The notes under the pieces: model-generated
The model's input: only the letters and a program-made list of their open reading frames with translations
What the model was told of the DNA's origin: nothing
The model's database searches: none
Part shown: in pieces, positions 15,356 to 24,012 of the stretch
Numbering within the stretch: the stretch's first letter is position 1
How the letters are laid out: every line of letters begins with the position of its first letter
Source: Phascolarctobacterium sp.
GTDB taxonomy: Bacteria; Bacillota; Negativicutes; Acidaminococcales; Acidaminococcaceae
NCBI GenBank assembly: GCA_030540395.1
Contig: JAUNWI010000009.1
Span: forward strand, 1 to 64,000
Direction of reading: 5' to 3'
DNA length: 64,000 bases
Program-made: the position numbers and the translations under genes

Positions 15356-16150
15356 ATGCATATAGAAGAAATTATTCAAAAAATTGTGCCCGCTAACGGC
15401 GATTGCACCAAGCTGGCTCAGGCTCGCTTTGATGCACTGATTAAGCCCGTGGGCAGCCTGGCACAGCTGGAAAAGATGACCGCCAAATATGCTGGCATTG
15501 TAGAAAAATATAATAAGCTGGAGCTGGAATATCCCAAAAGGGAGCTTTTGGTGTGGTGCGGCATCACAGAAGCGGAGCAGGCGACCAAAATCATGGAGGC
15601 CAAGCTGCCGGTGAACGTGCTGGCCGCTGAAACCGGTGCCAGAACCCAGGCCCTTTTGGTCACCGCTGCCAGCGTGGAGGAGGCCTTGGAGGAGGGCGTC
15701 ACTCTGGTGCAGGAAATCGTCCATGAAAAAGGACTGGGCTTATTAGGCTTTGGCTGCCTTGCCAGTGCCGAGGATAACGTGGTTCTTGCAGCCATGACCG
15801 GTGGTATTTTGCAGGCTGCAGCTATGAGAGTGGGCATCATGCTGGACGGGGTGGCTACCTTGAAGGCTGCCCAAAAGGCAGCAGAGCTTGCCCCCGCAGT
15901 TTTGGATTACTGCTTCGCAGGACATGTGAGCACCGAAGCAGGAGTGGAGGAGCTGCTCAAGGAGCTAAAGCTTGTGGCACCCTTGAGACTTAATATTCCT
16001 GACGGAGCAGGGGAGGGCGCAGCACTGTGCTTTACCCTTTTTGATGCCGGGCTCAAGGCCTACAAGGAAATGGAAACCTTTGAGGAGGCCAGCGTCCATG
16101 CGGAGGTGAAGGAATTTTCCTTGGCCGAGCAGGAAAAGCAGGCTAAGTAA
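15356..16150 (+). CDS. Short CobT paralogue, ArsB-like
   Basis: 264 residues, 71 shorter than the CobT upstream. It retains the CobT N-terminus (RFDALIKPVGSLAQLEKMTAKYAGI) and C-terminus (GIMLDGVATLKAA, DYCFAGHVSTEAGVEELLKEL) but lacks the GDHG and GNTT core. Where CobT has LGEGTGA with the catalytic Glu it reads IPDGAGEGA. It therefore probably cannot act alone and may be the second subunit of an ArsAB-type enzyme. A possible TATAAT (15327-15332) and a long inverted repeat (TTGCCAG…CTGGCAA) in the 100-base gap before it suggest separate expression. Strong GGGAGG site. Confidence 0.8.
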   Translation: MHIEEIIQKIVPANGDCTKLAQARFDALIKPVGSLAQLEKMTAKYAGIVEKYNKLELEYPKRELLVWCGITEAEQATKIMEAKLPVNVLAAETGARTQALLVTAASVEEALEEGVTLVQEIVHEKGLGLLGFGCLASAEDNVVLAAMTGGILQAAAMRVGIMLDGVATLKAAQKAAELAPAVLDYCFAGHVSTEAGVEELLKELKLVAPLRLNIPDGAGEGAALCFTLFDAGLKAYKEMETFEEASVHAEVKEFSLAEQEKQAK

Positions 16151-16226
16151 GTTTTAAAATAAACACTTGTTTCTAACGTAAAATGCGCTAGGAAGCAAGA
16201 AGCGCGAGAAGAAGGGAATACGACCA

Positions 16227-16859
16227 ATGGGAAAAATCTACTTAATACGCCACGGCGAGACGGACAGCAATTTGGGCCACAAATTCCAGGGGCAGATGGA
16301 CTTGCCCTTGAATCCTACGGGCCTTGCCCAAGCCCGCCAGATGGCGGCCTATATGGCTGATAAAAAAATCGATGCTATTTATTCCAGCTCCATGCTGCGG
16401 GCCAGGATGACCACGGCAGTGCTGGCCCAAAGCCGGGGCATGGCCTATCGCTCCCTGGATTTGCTGAAGGAAATCAGCTTCGGCGATTGGGAGGGACTGG
16501 AATATGCAGAAATCACCGCTCGTTGGCCCAAGGAAATGGAGGCCTTTTTGCATCGTCCGGCGGAGTGGGAGCCGCCCCATGGGGAAACCTTTGCTGCCGC
16601 CCAGGAGCGCTGTCGCCTGGCCTTTGAGCAGATTTTTGCGGAGCAGGGTCATGACAAGAATATCGCCATTGTCTCCCACGGAGGCATCATCCGCCTGCAG
16701 CTGTGCTTGGCCTTGGGCATTCCACTGAATAACCTGTGGCGGCTCAGCGTCTACAATGTATCCGTTTCCACCTTGAGCGATTGGCAGGGAAATCTGTGCG
16801 TGGACACCATGAATGTGGCTGACTTTTTGCAGCGCAGTGTGGAGGCCCACGTGATTTAA
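16227..16859 (+). CDS. cobC: Alpha-ribazole phosphatase / histidine phosphatase
   Basis: 210 residues of the histidine phosphatase superfamily. The phosphorylated His lies in YLIRHGETDSN (residues 5-15), with the second His in VSHGGIIR. Position at the end of the cobU-cobT-cobS cluster makes the alpha-ribazole-5'-phosphate phosphatase role the best guess; general phosphoglycerate-mutase-like phosphatases look much alike. A GAAGGGAA site precedes the ATG. Confidence 0.8.
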   Translation: MGKIYLIRHGETDSNLGHKFQGQMDLPLNPTGLAQARQMAAYMADKKIDAIYSSSMLRARMTTAVLAQSRGMAYRSLDLLKEISFGDWEGLEYAEITARWPKEMEAFLHRPAEWEPPHGETFAAAQERCRLAFEQIFAEQGHDKNIAIVSHGGIIRLQLCLALGIPLNNLWRLSVYNVSVSTLSDWQGNLCVDTMNVADFLQRSVEAHVI

Positions 16860-16906
16860 GCTGGGGAGCTGGCAAAGTAGCTTAACATATTTTTTATAAT
16901 CCCTAG

Positions 16907-16935
16907 TTGACATTTGTATCCCGGTACTATATACT
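16907..16935 (+). promoter_or_regulatory. Promoter of the zinc-ribbon gene
   Basis: TTGACA, 17-base spacer, TATACT: a near-consensus sigma-A promoter. The start of transcription would be about 130 bases before the ATG at 17074, leaving a long untranslated leader. Confidence 0.8.
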
Positions 16936-17073
16936 GATATTGGTATCTCAGTGGTCCGTTTAAGTTACTAACTTCTTCAAATCATAGATATAACCATTGA
17001 TGACATGGGGAAGCCTCGGTAAAATCTTAATGCGTTCTTTGGGGTATTATCTATGATAAGGAGTGATTTCACA

Positions 17074-17364
17074 ATGAAAGAAGACAAGACTTTAACCTGC
17101 TGCGAGTGCGGCCAAGAATTTGTATTTACCGCTTCCGAGCAAGAATTCTACGCTGAAAAAGGCTTCACCAACGAACCCCGTCGTTGCCCCACCTGCCGTC
17201 AAGCTCGTAAACAACGCATGGGCATCCAAACTGAACGCCCCCAACGCGAAATGTTCCCCGCAACCTGCGCAGAATGTGGCAAAGAGACTATGGTACCCTT
17301 CAAACCCTCTAACGATCGTCCGGTTTACTGCCGCGATTGCTTCAACGCACGTAAATCCCACTAA
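17074..17364 (+). CDS. Zinc-ribbon protein
   Basis: 96 residues from the ATG at 17074 (AAGGAG 9 bases upstream). Two CxxC pairs form a first zinc ribbon (CCECG at ~8-12, RCPTC at ~38-41) and two more form a second (CAEC, YCRDC). Proteins of this type are abundant small zinc-binding proteins in Firmicutes with no assigned role. Codon choice is strongly biased (CGT, CCC, AAC), typical of highly expressed genes. It has its own strong promoter and a terminator. Confidence 0.8.
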   Translation: MKEDKTLTCCECGQEFVFTASEQEFYAEKGFTNEPRRCPTCRQARKQRMGIQTERPQREMFPATCAECGKETMVPFKPSNDRPVYCRDCFNARKSH

Positions 17365-17378
17365 TTTTTAGTCAATCT

Positions 17379-17408
17379 GGACTGTTGCTTTGGCAGCAGT
17401 CCTTTTTG
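17379..17408 (+). terminator. Rho-independent terminator
   Basis: GGACTGTTGC/GCAGCAGTCC stem followed by TTTTTG, 15 bases after the zinc-ribbon stop. Confidence 0.85.
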
Positions 17409-17532
17409 TTTGTGCAGGCGAGAATTTCTTGGAAAAAGTCAGGACCATAGCAGGATTTTGGCGGAATAACAAGAATTATATAATATTATAGTAAATATGG
17501 CTTCGAATGCCCCTTACAAAGGAGGAAGAACC

Positions 17533-18828
17533 TTGCTTTATAAATTCCTGTGTGGCCTGCTTTTAGCAGTGGGCCTTTTTGTGCAGCCCTTGGCCTTGGA
17601 GGCCAGTGGCATCACCACCTATCCTGCTCTGGTAAATCCTGAATATTGGCTCAAGCAGAATCAGGAGGGGGAGAAGCTGGTGCTGAATGCCAGTGGCGTA
17701 CAAAGCTTCAACAGCAAAATCCGCAGCGTGTCCCGCACGGTCTATGATTTGAGCACCTATCCCGGCACGGTCAGCGGCGATGCCTTAAAGACCCGCATTA
17801 TGAATTACGCGGTGCTGGAGGATGATTTATATTTAAATGGCAATAAGGTCAGCGATAATTATAAGAATATTTTGCGGACCCAGACCAATATTAAGGCAAT
17901 TCCGGCTACGGTTAATGTGCGCTATGCGGTGACCACCACGAGAGCGCCCATTCGCAATCTGCCCACGGGACAGGGCCTTTTCTATTATGCAGCGGATAAG
18001 GAATTCGATGTGCTGCAGGAGACCTGTCTGGACCCCGGGGAGCCGGTGGTGATTTTGCACCAAAGCGCCAACACTTATTTTTATTATGTGCAAAGCCACA
18101 ATTACAGCGGTTGGATTTCCCGCTTCAATGTGGGTGTGACCGATAAAAAGACTTGGCAGCAGTTCGTGAAGCCCAAGGATTTTCTGGTGGTGACGGATGC
18201 TAAATATGCCCTCAAGGTGGGCAAGAACGAGGTGCTGTACCAACAGGGGGCCCGTCTGCCGGTGGTGGCGGAGCAGCCCACCTTTTACACCGTGGAGGCA
18301 CCGGTGCGCCAGCCCAATGGTAATTTGGCTAAGCAGCGCTTGAATGTACCCAAAATTTCCAAGGCGGTGCACAAGGGGTATTTGCCCTACACGGCCAACA
18401 ATATTGTGCGCAGCGCCTTCCGTTTTTACGGCATGCCCTATGGCTGGGGCGGCCTCAAGGACAGCGTTGATTGCTCTGCTTTGGTGCTGAATGCGTATCG
18501 CACAGTGGGCATTTACCTGCCTCGCAATACGGATGAGCAGGCCGCCACGGCGGGAACGCGCAATCTTTTGGAGAGCTTGGACAATGCCCAAAGGCTTTCT
18601 GTGATTCGTGATTTGCAGCCCGGTGCTTGCCTTTACATGGATGGGCACGTGGTGATGTATATCGGCCAGATTAATGGTGCGCCCTATGCGATTCATGCTT
18701 TGGGTTCCCATTTCGTCAAGGGTGAGCGCCAGCGGGAGATGATGGTGGTGGTCAGCGATTTGACCTTGCAGCGCAGCTCCGGCAACACCTTCCTAGAGGA
18801 TTTGCACACGGCTGTGGAATTTAAATGA
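17533..18828 (+). CDS. Secreted NlpC/P60 peptidoglycan hydrolase with SH3-like region
   Basis: 431 residues from the TTG at 17533, which has AAAGGAGG at a 7-base distance; the ATG at 17497 overlaps that site. A signal peptide (LYKFLCGLLLAVGLFVQPLA) is followed by SH3-like beta repeats (RAPIRNLPTG…VVILHQS…GWISR) and a C-terminal NlpC/P60 domain. The catalytic Cys is in DSVDCSALVLN, the His in MDGHVVMYIG, and a third polar position is near IHALGSH. It would cut peptide stems in the periplasmic wall. Its stop overlaps the ATG at 18825. Confidence 0.88.
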   Translation: MLYKFLCGLLLAVGLFVQPLALEASGITTYPALVNPEYWLKQNQEGEKLVLNASGVQSFNSKIRSVSRTVYDLSTYPGTVSGDALKTRIMNYAVLEDDLYLNGNKVSDNYKNILRTQTNIKAIPATVNVRYAVTTTRAPIRNLPTGQGLFYYAADKEFDVLQETCLDPGEPVVILHQSANTYFYYVQSHNYSGWISRFNVGVTDKKTWQQFVKPKDFLVVTDAKYALKVGKNEVLYQQGARLPVVAEQPTFYTVEAPVRQPNGNLAKQRLNVPKISKAVHKGYLPYTANNIVRSAFRFYGMPYGWGGLKDSVDCSALVLNAYRTVGIYLPRNTDEQAATAGTRNLLESLDNAQRLSVIRDLQPGACLYMDGHVVMYIGQINGAPYAIHALGSHFVKGERQREMMVVVSDLTLQRSSGNTFLEDLHTAVEFK

Positions 18829-18851
18829 ATGGAGTAAGTGAGGTAGAAAAA

Positions 18852-20336
18852 ATGCTTAATGGCTTGGATATTAAGGCTGGGGCGGTAGCCACAGCGTCTT
18901 ACAATAATATAGATGGCTTATGCCTATTCTTGTGCAAGGAATGTTTGGCAGGACTGCCCAAGCTGGGCTTGCCGGAGCAAATACAGGCGGCAATTGGCGC
19001 TTATGCCAAGCGCCATGGGGACATGTTCGCGATTGGCACCATCAGTGAATTGGTGATTCCCCAGGGTGAGAGCCTGTTGACGGTGGTCATTGCTGGCTGC
19101 GGCGAGGGCTCGGAGTGCAAGCCCGTGGCTTTTCGCAAGGCCGCCGGGGAGGCAGCTCGGGCGCTGGGCAAGGCCAAGGTTACGCAGGCCGTGGCTGCTG
19201 CGCCCATTTTGACCAATCCCAAGCGTGGCGCCTATTTGGAGGCCATCGTAGAGGGCCTGTACTTGGGCGCGTACAGCTTCGATGAGTTCAAGAGCGAAGC
19301 GAAGAAGCCGACTGCATGCGTTGTGACGCTGTGCTCTGCAATCCTAGAGGCGGAGGCTTTGGTGGCCAAGGCGACCGTGAGCGCGGAGGCCGTGTGCTTC
19401 ACTCGTGATTTGGTGAACCGTCCTGGCAACGTGGTGAATCCCAAGGTGATGGCTGAGGAAGCACGCAAGCTGGCGGCAACACTGCCACTGGAAGTAGAGG
19501 TTTTGGACGAAGTCCAAATGGCAGAGCGGAAGATGGGCGCCATCCTGGCCGTGGGGCAGGGCAGCGTGAATCCGCCGCGCCTGATTACCTTGAAATATCA
19601 TGGAGCAGAGGATGCTCCCTACGTGGCTTACGTGGGCAAAGGCATCACCTTTGACAGTGGTGGCATTTCCATCAAGCCCGACGATGGCATGGGCGAGATG
19701 AAGGATGATATGAGCGGTGCCGGTGCAGTTTTGGGCGCCATGAAGGCCATTGCCAGCCTGGGCCTGAAATGCAATGTCCTGGGCATTTTGGCCTGTGCCG
19801 AGAATATGCCCGGGGGCAAGGCCCAACGTCCCGGCGATATTGTGCGGGCAGCCAATGGGAAGACCATTGAGGTTATTTCTACGGACGCAGAGGGTCGCAT
19901 GGTTTTGGCTGACGCTGTGGATTATGCCTGCAAGCTGGGAGCTAAGAAGGTTATCGATATCGCCACCTTGACCGGTGCGGTGATTATCGCCTTGGGCAAG
20001 GAGACCAGCGGCATTGTCGCCAATGATGACGAGTTGGTGGAGCAAATAAAAAAGGCCGGCAAATTTGCCGGGGAAAATTTCTGGCAGCTGCCCAGCTTGC
20101 CGGAGTGCAAGGAAGCCATCAAGAGCGATGTGGCCGACTTGCTGAACAGCGCGGGCCGTCCCGGTGGCTGCATCACCGGTGGTCTTTTCATCGGCGAGTT
20201 TGTGGGAAAGGACATTCCTTGGGCGCATCTTGATATCGGTGGCACCTCCACTGCCACCAAGAGCAGTGGGCACAAGGTGAAGGGCGGCACGGGCTTTGGC
20301 ACGCTGACGCTGATTAAGCTGGCTGAAGCGCTGTAA
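18852..20336 (+). CDS. pepA: Leucyl aminopeptidase (M17)
   Basis: 494 residues from the ATG at 18852, preceded by GAGGT; an earlier in-frame ATG at 18825 overlaps the previous stop (ATGA) and could give nine more residues. The C-terminal catalytic domain is intact: GKGITFDSGGISIKP, MKDDMSGAGAV, CAENMPGGKAQRPGD and STDAEGRMVLADA, containing the metal-binding Lys/Asp/Glu residues and the catalytic Arg. It is a cytosolic di-zinc exopeptidase. Confidence 0.93.
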   Translation: MLNGLDIKAGAVATASYNNIDGLCLFLCKECLAGLPKLGLPEQIQAAIGAYAKRHGDMFAIGTISELVIPQGESLLTVVIAGCGEGSECKPVAFRKAAGEAARALGKAKVTQAVAAAPILTNPKRGAYLEAIVEGLYLGAYSFDEFKSEAKKPTACVVTLCSAILEAEALVAKATVSAEAVCFTRDLVNRPGNVVNPKVMAEEARKLAATLPLEVEVLDEVQMAERKMGAILAVGQGSVNPPRLITLKYHGAEDAPYVAYVGKGITFDSGGISIKPDDGMGEMKDDMSGAGAVLGAMKAIASLGLKCNVLGILACAENMPGGKAQRPGDIVRAANGKTIEVISTDAEGRMVLADAVDYACKLGAKKVIDIATLTGAVIIALGKETSGIVANDDELVEQIKKAGKFAGENFWQLPSLPECKEAIKSDVADLLNSAGRPGGCITGGLFIGEFVGKDIPWAHLDIGGTSTATKSSGHKVKGGTGFGTLTLIKLAEAL

Positions 20337-20378
20337 GTATTGTTAGGACTTGGTTGTAGTCTTTCTTTGAGGATGTAG

Positions 20379-21245
20379 ATGATGAGTGAAAAAGATAAGG
20401 AGGCCCCGGGTGGTAACCCGGTGGCAGGTAATCCTTTAGTAGATTTACATTTGCACAGCACCTTTTCCGATGGTCGCTATACGCCTACTCAATTGGTGGA
20501 GGAGGCAGCGGCCAAGGGCATCGGGGTCATCGCTATTACGGACCACGATTCCTGGAATGGTGTGGCCGAGGCCCAAGCCGCTGCGGCTCGTTTAGGGAAC
20601 GTTCGCATTTTGACCGGCGTGGAGCTGGGCAGCCAATACGAAAACGATTCCGTGCATATTTTGGGCTACCATGTGGACATGGGCTGCGACGCGCTCCACG
20701 CCAAGATGGACGAGCTGCGCCACGGCCGGGAGCGGCGCCTAGAGAAGATGGTGGCCAAGCTGCACAGCTTGGGCTACCCAATAGAGGTGGAGGCCTGCGA
20801 CCCCTTAAACAGGGCAGTGGGCCGCCCCCATGTGGCCAAGGCTTTGGTGGCAGCGGGGTACTTTAAGACGGTGCAGGAGGTTTTCGACGCGCTGCTGCGC
20901 CGGGGCGGCCCGGCCTACGTGCCCCAGCCCAAGCTGGCGCCGGAGGAGGCCGTGGCGCTGATTCACGCCGCCGGCGGCATTGCCGTGCTGGCGCATCCCT
21001 CCGAGCTGGCGGATGCCAGCTTGCCGGAGCGGCTGCTGCGCACGGTTCCCTTCGACGGGCTGGAGGTTTATCACCCCAGCGCCGACAAGGAGGCCCAGGC
21101 CAAGTGGCTACACTTGGCCAAGGAGCTGGGCCTCATGGTCGGCGGTGGCAGTGACTTTCACGCTACACCTGACCGCTTCCCCACGGAGCTGGGGATTTGG
21201 CAGGTACATTACGCAGATGTTAAGGATGTTATAGAATGGAAGTAG
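20379..21245 (+). CDS. PHP-domain phosphoesterase (TrpH/RNase AM-like)
   Basis: 288 residues. Metal-binding motifs of the PHP family are in order: DLHLHSTFSDG (residues ~22-32), ITDHDSW, VELGSQYE, HILGYH, VLAHP and GGGSDFH. The family includes 3',5'-nucleoside bisphosphate phosphatases and 5'-3' RNA exonucleases that trim rRNA. GC content is high. The last codons overlap the next gene by 10 bases, implying coupled translation. Confidence 0.87.
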   Translation: MMSEKDKEAPGGNPVAGNPLVDLHLHSTFSDGRYTPTQLVEEAAAKGIGVIAITDHDSWNGVAEAQAAAARLGNVRILTGVELGSQYENDSVHILGYHVDMGCDALHAKMDELRHGRERRLEKMVAKLHSLGYPIEVEACDPLNRAVGRPHVAKALVAAGYFKTVQEVFDALLRRGGPAYVPQPKLAPEEAVALIHAAGGIAVLAHPSELADASLPERLLRTVPFDGLEVYHPSADKEAQAKWLHLAKELGLMVGGGSDFHATPDRFPTELGIWQVHYADVKDVIEWK

Positions 21246-22063
21246 TTGCTTTTGTTGGACCCAGTGGCACGGGCAAGAGTCATCACGCCATTGGCGTGGC
21301 CTTTGATAATAAATGCGATGCCATTATTGACGATGGCCTCCTCATCAAGGGTACCAAGATTTTGGCCGGCACCTCGGCCAAAAATGAGCAAAACAGAATA
21401 CAGGCCGTAAAAAGAGCCATTTTTACGGATAAGGAGCATGCGGCGGAGGTGCGCAAGGCGCTGGCCGCCAGCAATATTAAGCGACTTTTGATTATTGCCA
21501 CCTCGGATAACATGATTGGCAAAATCGTTAAAAAGCTGGAGCTGGACCCGCCGGTAAAGACGGTGTATATTAACCAGGTGGCCAGCAAGGCGGAAATCAA
21601 AAAGGCCCGCTATTCCCGCTTGCAGGAGGGCAAGCATATTGTGCCCGTGCCTACGGTGGAGCTCAAGCCCCATTTTACAGGGTACTTTGCGGATTTGCCC
21701 TATAATATTTTTTCTAGCCAAAGGCGGCAGGAAAAGGAAGCGGACCGCAGCATTGTGCGCCCCTCCTTCAGCTTTTACGGCAAGCTTTTGATTGCCGATA
21801 CTGCCATTGAGGATATTATTAATCTGATTGCGGAAAAGCTGGAGGGCGTGCAGAAGGTGAGCGGTATCAAGGTGCGCCGACGCAGTGACAATTCCAAGGG
21901 AATTGTCATTAGTGTGGAGGTGGTGCTGTTTTACGGGGTGAAGCTATTTGCGGTGACTCGCCAGCTGCAGGCGAAGATTAAGGAAAAGGTGGAGTACATG
22001 ACCGCCATGCAGGTGAAGAATGTGAATGTGTCCATCCGCAGCCTTGCTGTGAAGCATAGATAG
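21236..22063 (+). CDS. P-loop NTPase fused to Asp23/Gls24-type domain
   Basis: 275 residues. The N-terminus has a canonical P-loop, VAFVGPSGTGKSHH (residues 4-17), then an Asp-rich DDG segment and a kinase-like alpha/beta fold. The C-terminal ~110 residues (SFYGKLLIADTAIEDIINLIAEKLEGV then GIVISVEVVLFYGVKLFAV and VNVSIRSLAV) resemble Asp23/Gls24 envelope-stress proteins. Such fusions occur in Negativicutes and Clostridia but have no established function. Coupled to the PHP gene. Confidence 0.7.
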   Translation: MEVVAFVGPSGTGKSHHAIGVAFDNKCDAIIDDGLLIKGTKILAGTSAKNEQNRIQAVKRAIFTDKEHAAEVRKALAASNIKRLLIIATSDNMIGKIVKKLELDPPVKTVYINQVASKAEIKKARYSRLQEGKHIVPVPTVELKPHFTGYFADLPYNIFSSQRRQEKEADRSIVRPSFSFYGKLLIADTAIEDIINLIAEKLEGVQKVSGIKVRRRSDNSKGIVISVEVVLFYGVKLFAVTRQLQAKIKEKVEYMTAMQVKNVNVSIRSLAVKHR

Positions 22064-22069
22064 GATAAC

Positions 22070-22254
22070 TCCCTCCGTCTGCTCGCAAGCTCGCAGCCAC
22101 CTCCCTCAAGGAGGGAGGACAAGATTAAGCTGTGATGTTGAAATTGTGCTCCCCTCGGAGGGAGGACAAGAGTAAGCTGTGATGTTGAAATTGTGCTCCC
22201 TCTTAGAGGGAGCTGGCATTTTGCTTTAGCAAAATGACTGAGGGAGAGTATAAA
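22070..22254 (+). repeat. Palindromic CTCCCTC repeat block with a 47-base tandem duplication
   Basis: A non-coding interval of CTCCCTC/GAGGGAG palindromes. The 43-base units at 22111-22153 and 22158-22200 differ at a single position. The right end, CTCCCTCTTAGAGGGAG followed by ATTTTGCTTTAGCAAAAT and ACTGAGGGAGAG, is a type of dispersed element common in gut Firmicutes genomes. Confidence 0.75.
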
Positions 22255-22261
22255 AAACAAA

Positions 22262-22297
22262 AACTGCCACGTTAGCAATTTGCTAACGTGACAGTTT
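22262..22297. terminator. Bidirectional terminator
   Basis: AACTGCCACGTTAGCAA/TTGCTAACGTGACAGTT forms a long stem flanked by A-run and T-run, serving both the plus-strand P-loop gene and the minus-strand gene ending at 22308. Confidence 0.85.
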
Positions 22298-22307
22298 TTT
22301 CATTCCA

Positions 22308-22667
22308 TTACATAATCGGTGCGGAAACAGCGTCCGGCTGTTCAAAAATGAAGGCCGGGGAAGGATAGTAGAATTGGCAGTGCTGGAAGGCGATTTCTTC
22401 CGTGGAGAAACGCTTCAAGAGTGCATAGGAAGCGCGCTCTTCAAAATCAATCAGATTATCCTTGTTGATATCTGCATCCTTAACAATAACCAAAAGATAC
22501 GCCGGTACCTCCGGTGCATCCTCGGGAACCTGGCTTCTATCCAAAGGAATATTGGGAACAATCTCTAATTGGCCAACGGGTTGTTGGTTTTCGTTGTACA
22601 GCATGCAGCCATACACATTTTGGTACAGGGTGCGAACCAGTCGCAGTTGGTAAGCTCCGGAACTCAT
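22308..22667 (-). CDS. Hypothetical protein with an EF-hand-like loop
   Basis: 119 residues, AAGGAGTG before the ATG. Beta-rich N-terminal half (QLRLVRTLYQNVYGCMLYNEN…QLEIVPNIPL). Residues ~72-83 read DINKDNLIDFEE, which fits the calcium-binding EF-hand loop (D1, N3, D5, I8, E12). No signal peptide. Function unknown; the loop suggests divalent-cation binding (inference). Confidence 0.6.
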   Translation of the reverse strand: MSSGAYQLRLVRTLYQNVYGCMLYNENQQPVGQLEIVPNIPLDRSQVPEDAPEVPAYLLVIVKDADINKDNLIDFEERASYALLKRFSTEEIAFQHCQFYYPSPAFIFEQPDAVSAPIM

Positions 22668-22907
22668 GAATCTTCACTCCTTAATCATATTAGCGATATC
22701 CATCGCTGCAGCTCTAGCGAGCAAAATTTCTCAGTGCCTGGCAAAAGGCAATAAATATAACACTAATATTGTAACATAAATTACGCAAATAGGCAAAAAC
22801 AATCTGAAAAGACTGTGGAAAATGATAGAATATGCAGTAAAAACGCATATGAATGCTAAAAGACCCCGTAAGCTGGGGGCGGTTTGTATGTTTATGCCAC
22901 ATGTATT

Positions 22908-22917
22908 TTGTATACAA
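22908..22917 (+). promoter_or_regulatory. Palindromic operator candidate TTGTATACAA
   Basis: A perfect 10-base palindrome about 120 bases before the TAXI gene, followed by an AT-rich block that could hold its promoter. TTGTATACAA resembles sites bound by GntR-family regulators. The rest of the 368-base interval 22668-23034 shows no gene. Confidence 0.35.
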
Positions 22918-23034
22918 TCGTTTTTTGTTAAAATGTTAGCAGGATTTTACAAAGATATCTCGAATAAGGTAACCAATAGATATGTTGCTGTGACTCTTTA
23001 GCGCATATTCGATTACAGAGGAGGGGAATCCACT

Positions 23035-24003
23035 ATGAAAAAAATTTTAGCGTTTTTACTTGGTATGATGGTTATGGCTACTATGATCGCTGGTTGTGGT
23101 GGCGACAAGAAGGAAGAAAAGAAACCGGCTGCACAAAAATTCATTAACATTGCTACCGGCGGTACCTCCGGTACCTATTTCCCCCTGGGCGGCGCTCTGG
23201 CTGATATCCTGAACAAGAACATCAAAGGCGCTAACGCATCTGCTCAATCCACCGGCGCTTCCGTAGCTAACGTTAACCTGCTGAAGCAAGGCAAGGTTGA
23301 AATCGCTTTCATCCAAAACGATATTGCTTACTATGCTGCTAATGGCACCGAAATGTTCAAGGACAAAAAGGTTGCTAACCTGCAAGGTCTGGCTACCCTG
23401 TATCCTGAAACCGTGCAAATCGTAACCCTGAAAAAATCCGGCATCAAATCCGTTGCTGATTTCAAAGGCAAACGCATTGCTGTAGGCGCTGCTGGCTCCG
23501 GTACCGAAGCTAACGCTCGTCAAATCATGGCTGCATATGGCATTAAATATGATGACATTAAGGTTCAATACCTGTCCTTTGGTGAAGCTGCAAGCGCTCT
23601 GAAAGACGGCAACGTTGACGCTGCTTTCGTAACCGCTGGTCATCCCACCGCTGCTATTCAAGATATTTCCACTCAAAACGAAGTTGTTCTGGTTCCTGTA
23701 GATGCTGCTAAGGCTGACGAACTGATTAAGCAATATCCCTTCTACACCAAGCTGGTTATCAAGAAGGGTACCTATGCTAAACAAGCTGAAGACGTTCCGG
23801 CAGTTGCTGTTAAATGCATGCTGGCAGTTACCGACAAGATGGATGCTGACACCGCTTACAGCGTAGCTAAGGCTCTGTATGGCAATCTGGATCGCATGAA
23901 GGCCGCTCACTCCGCAGCTAATGCAATCTCCAAGGCAACTGGTAAAGATGGTATGTCCATTAAACTGAACCCGGGCGCAGAAAAATTCTTTGCTGAAAAA
24001 TAA
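23035..24003 (+). CDS. TAXI-family TRAP transporter substrate-binding lipoprotein
   Basis: 322 residues. The N-terminus is a lipoprotein signal with lipobox MIAGC (Cys ~21), then a charged linker. The mature part has TAXI features: NIATGGTSGTYFPLGGALADILN, then QSTGASVANVNLLKQGKVEIAFIQND and FKGKRIAVGAAGSGTEANARQIM. Such proteins hand carboxylates or amino acids (e.g. glutamate) to a TRAP permease. Codon bias is extreme, so it is probably very highly expressed. GAGGGGA site. Followed by DUF1850 and the permease. Confidence 0.93.
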   Translation: MKKILAFLLGMMVMATMIAGCGGDKKEEKKPAAQKFINIATGGTSGTYFPLGGALADILNKNIKGANASAQSTGASVANVNLLKQGKVEIAFIQNDIAYYAANGTEMFKDKKVANLQGLATLYPETVQIVTLKKSGIKSVADFKGKRIAVGAAGSGTEANARQIMAAYGIKYDDIKVQYLSFGEAASALKDGNVDAAFVTAGHPTAAIQDISTQNEVVLVPVDAAKADELIKQYPFYTKLVIKKGTYAKQAEDVPAVAVKCMLAVTDKMDADTAYSVAKALYGNLDRMKAAHSAANAISKATGKDGMSIKLNPGAEKFFAEK

Positions 24004-24012
24004 GATTTTTCC

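Noticed and set aside
22111-22200. Short CRISPR array
   Set aside because: Two 43-base units abut with a 4-base gap and there are no spacers; it is a tandem duplication within a palindromic repeat.
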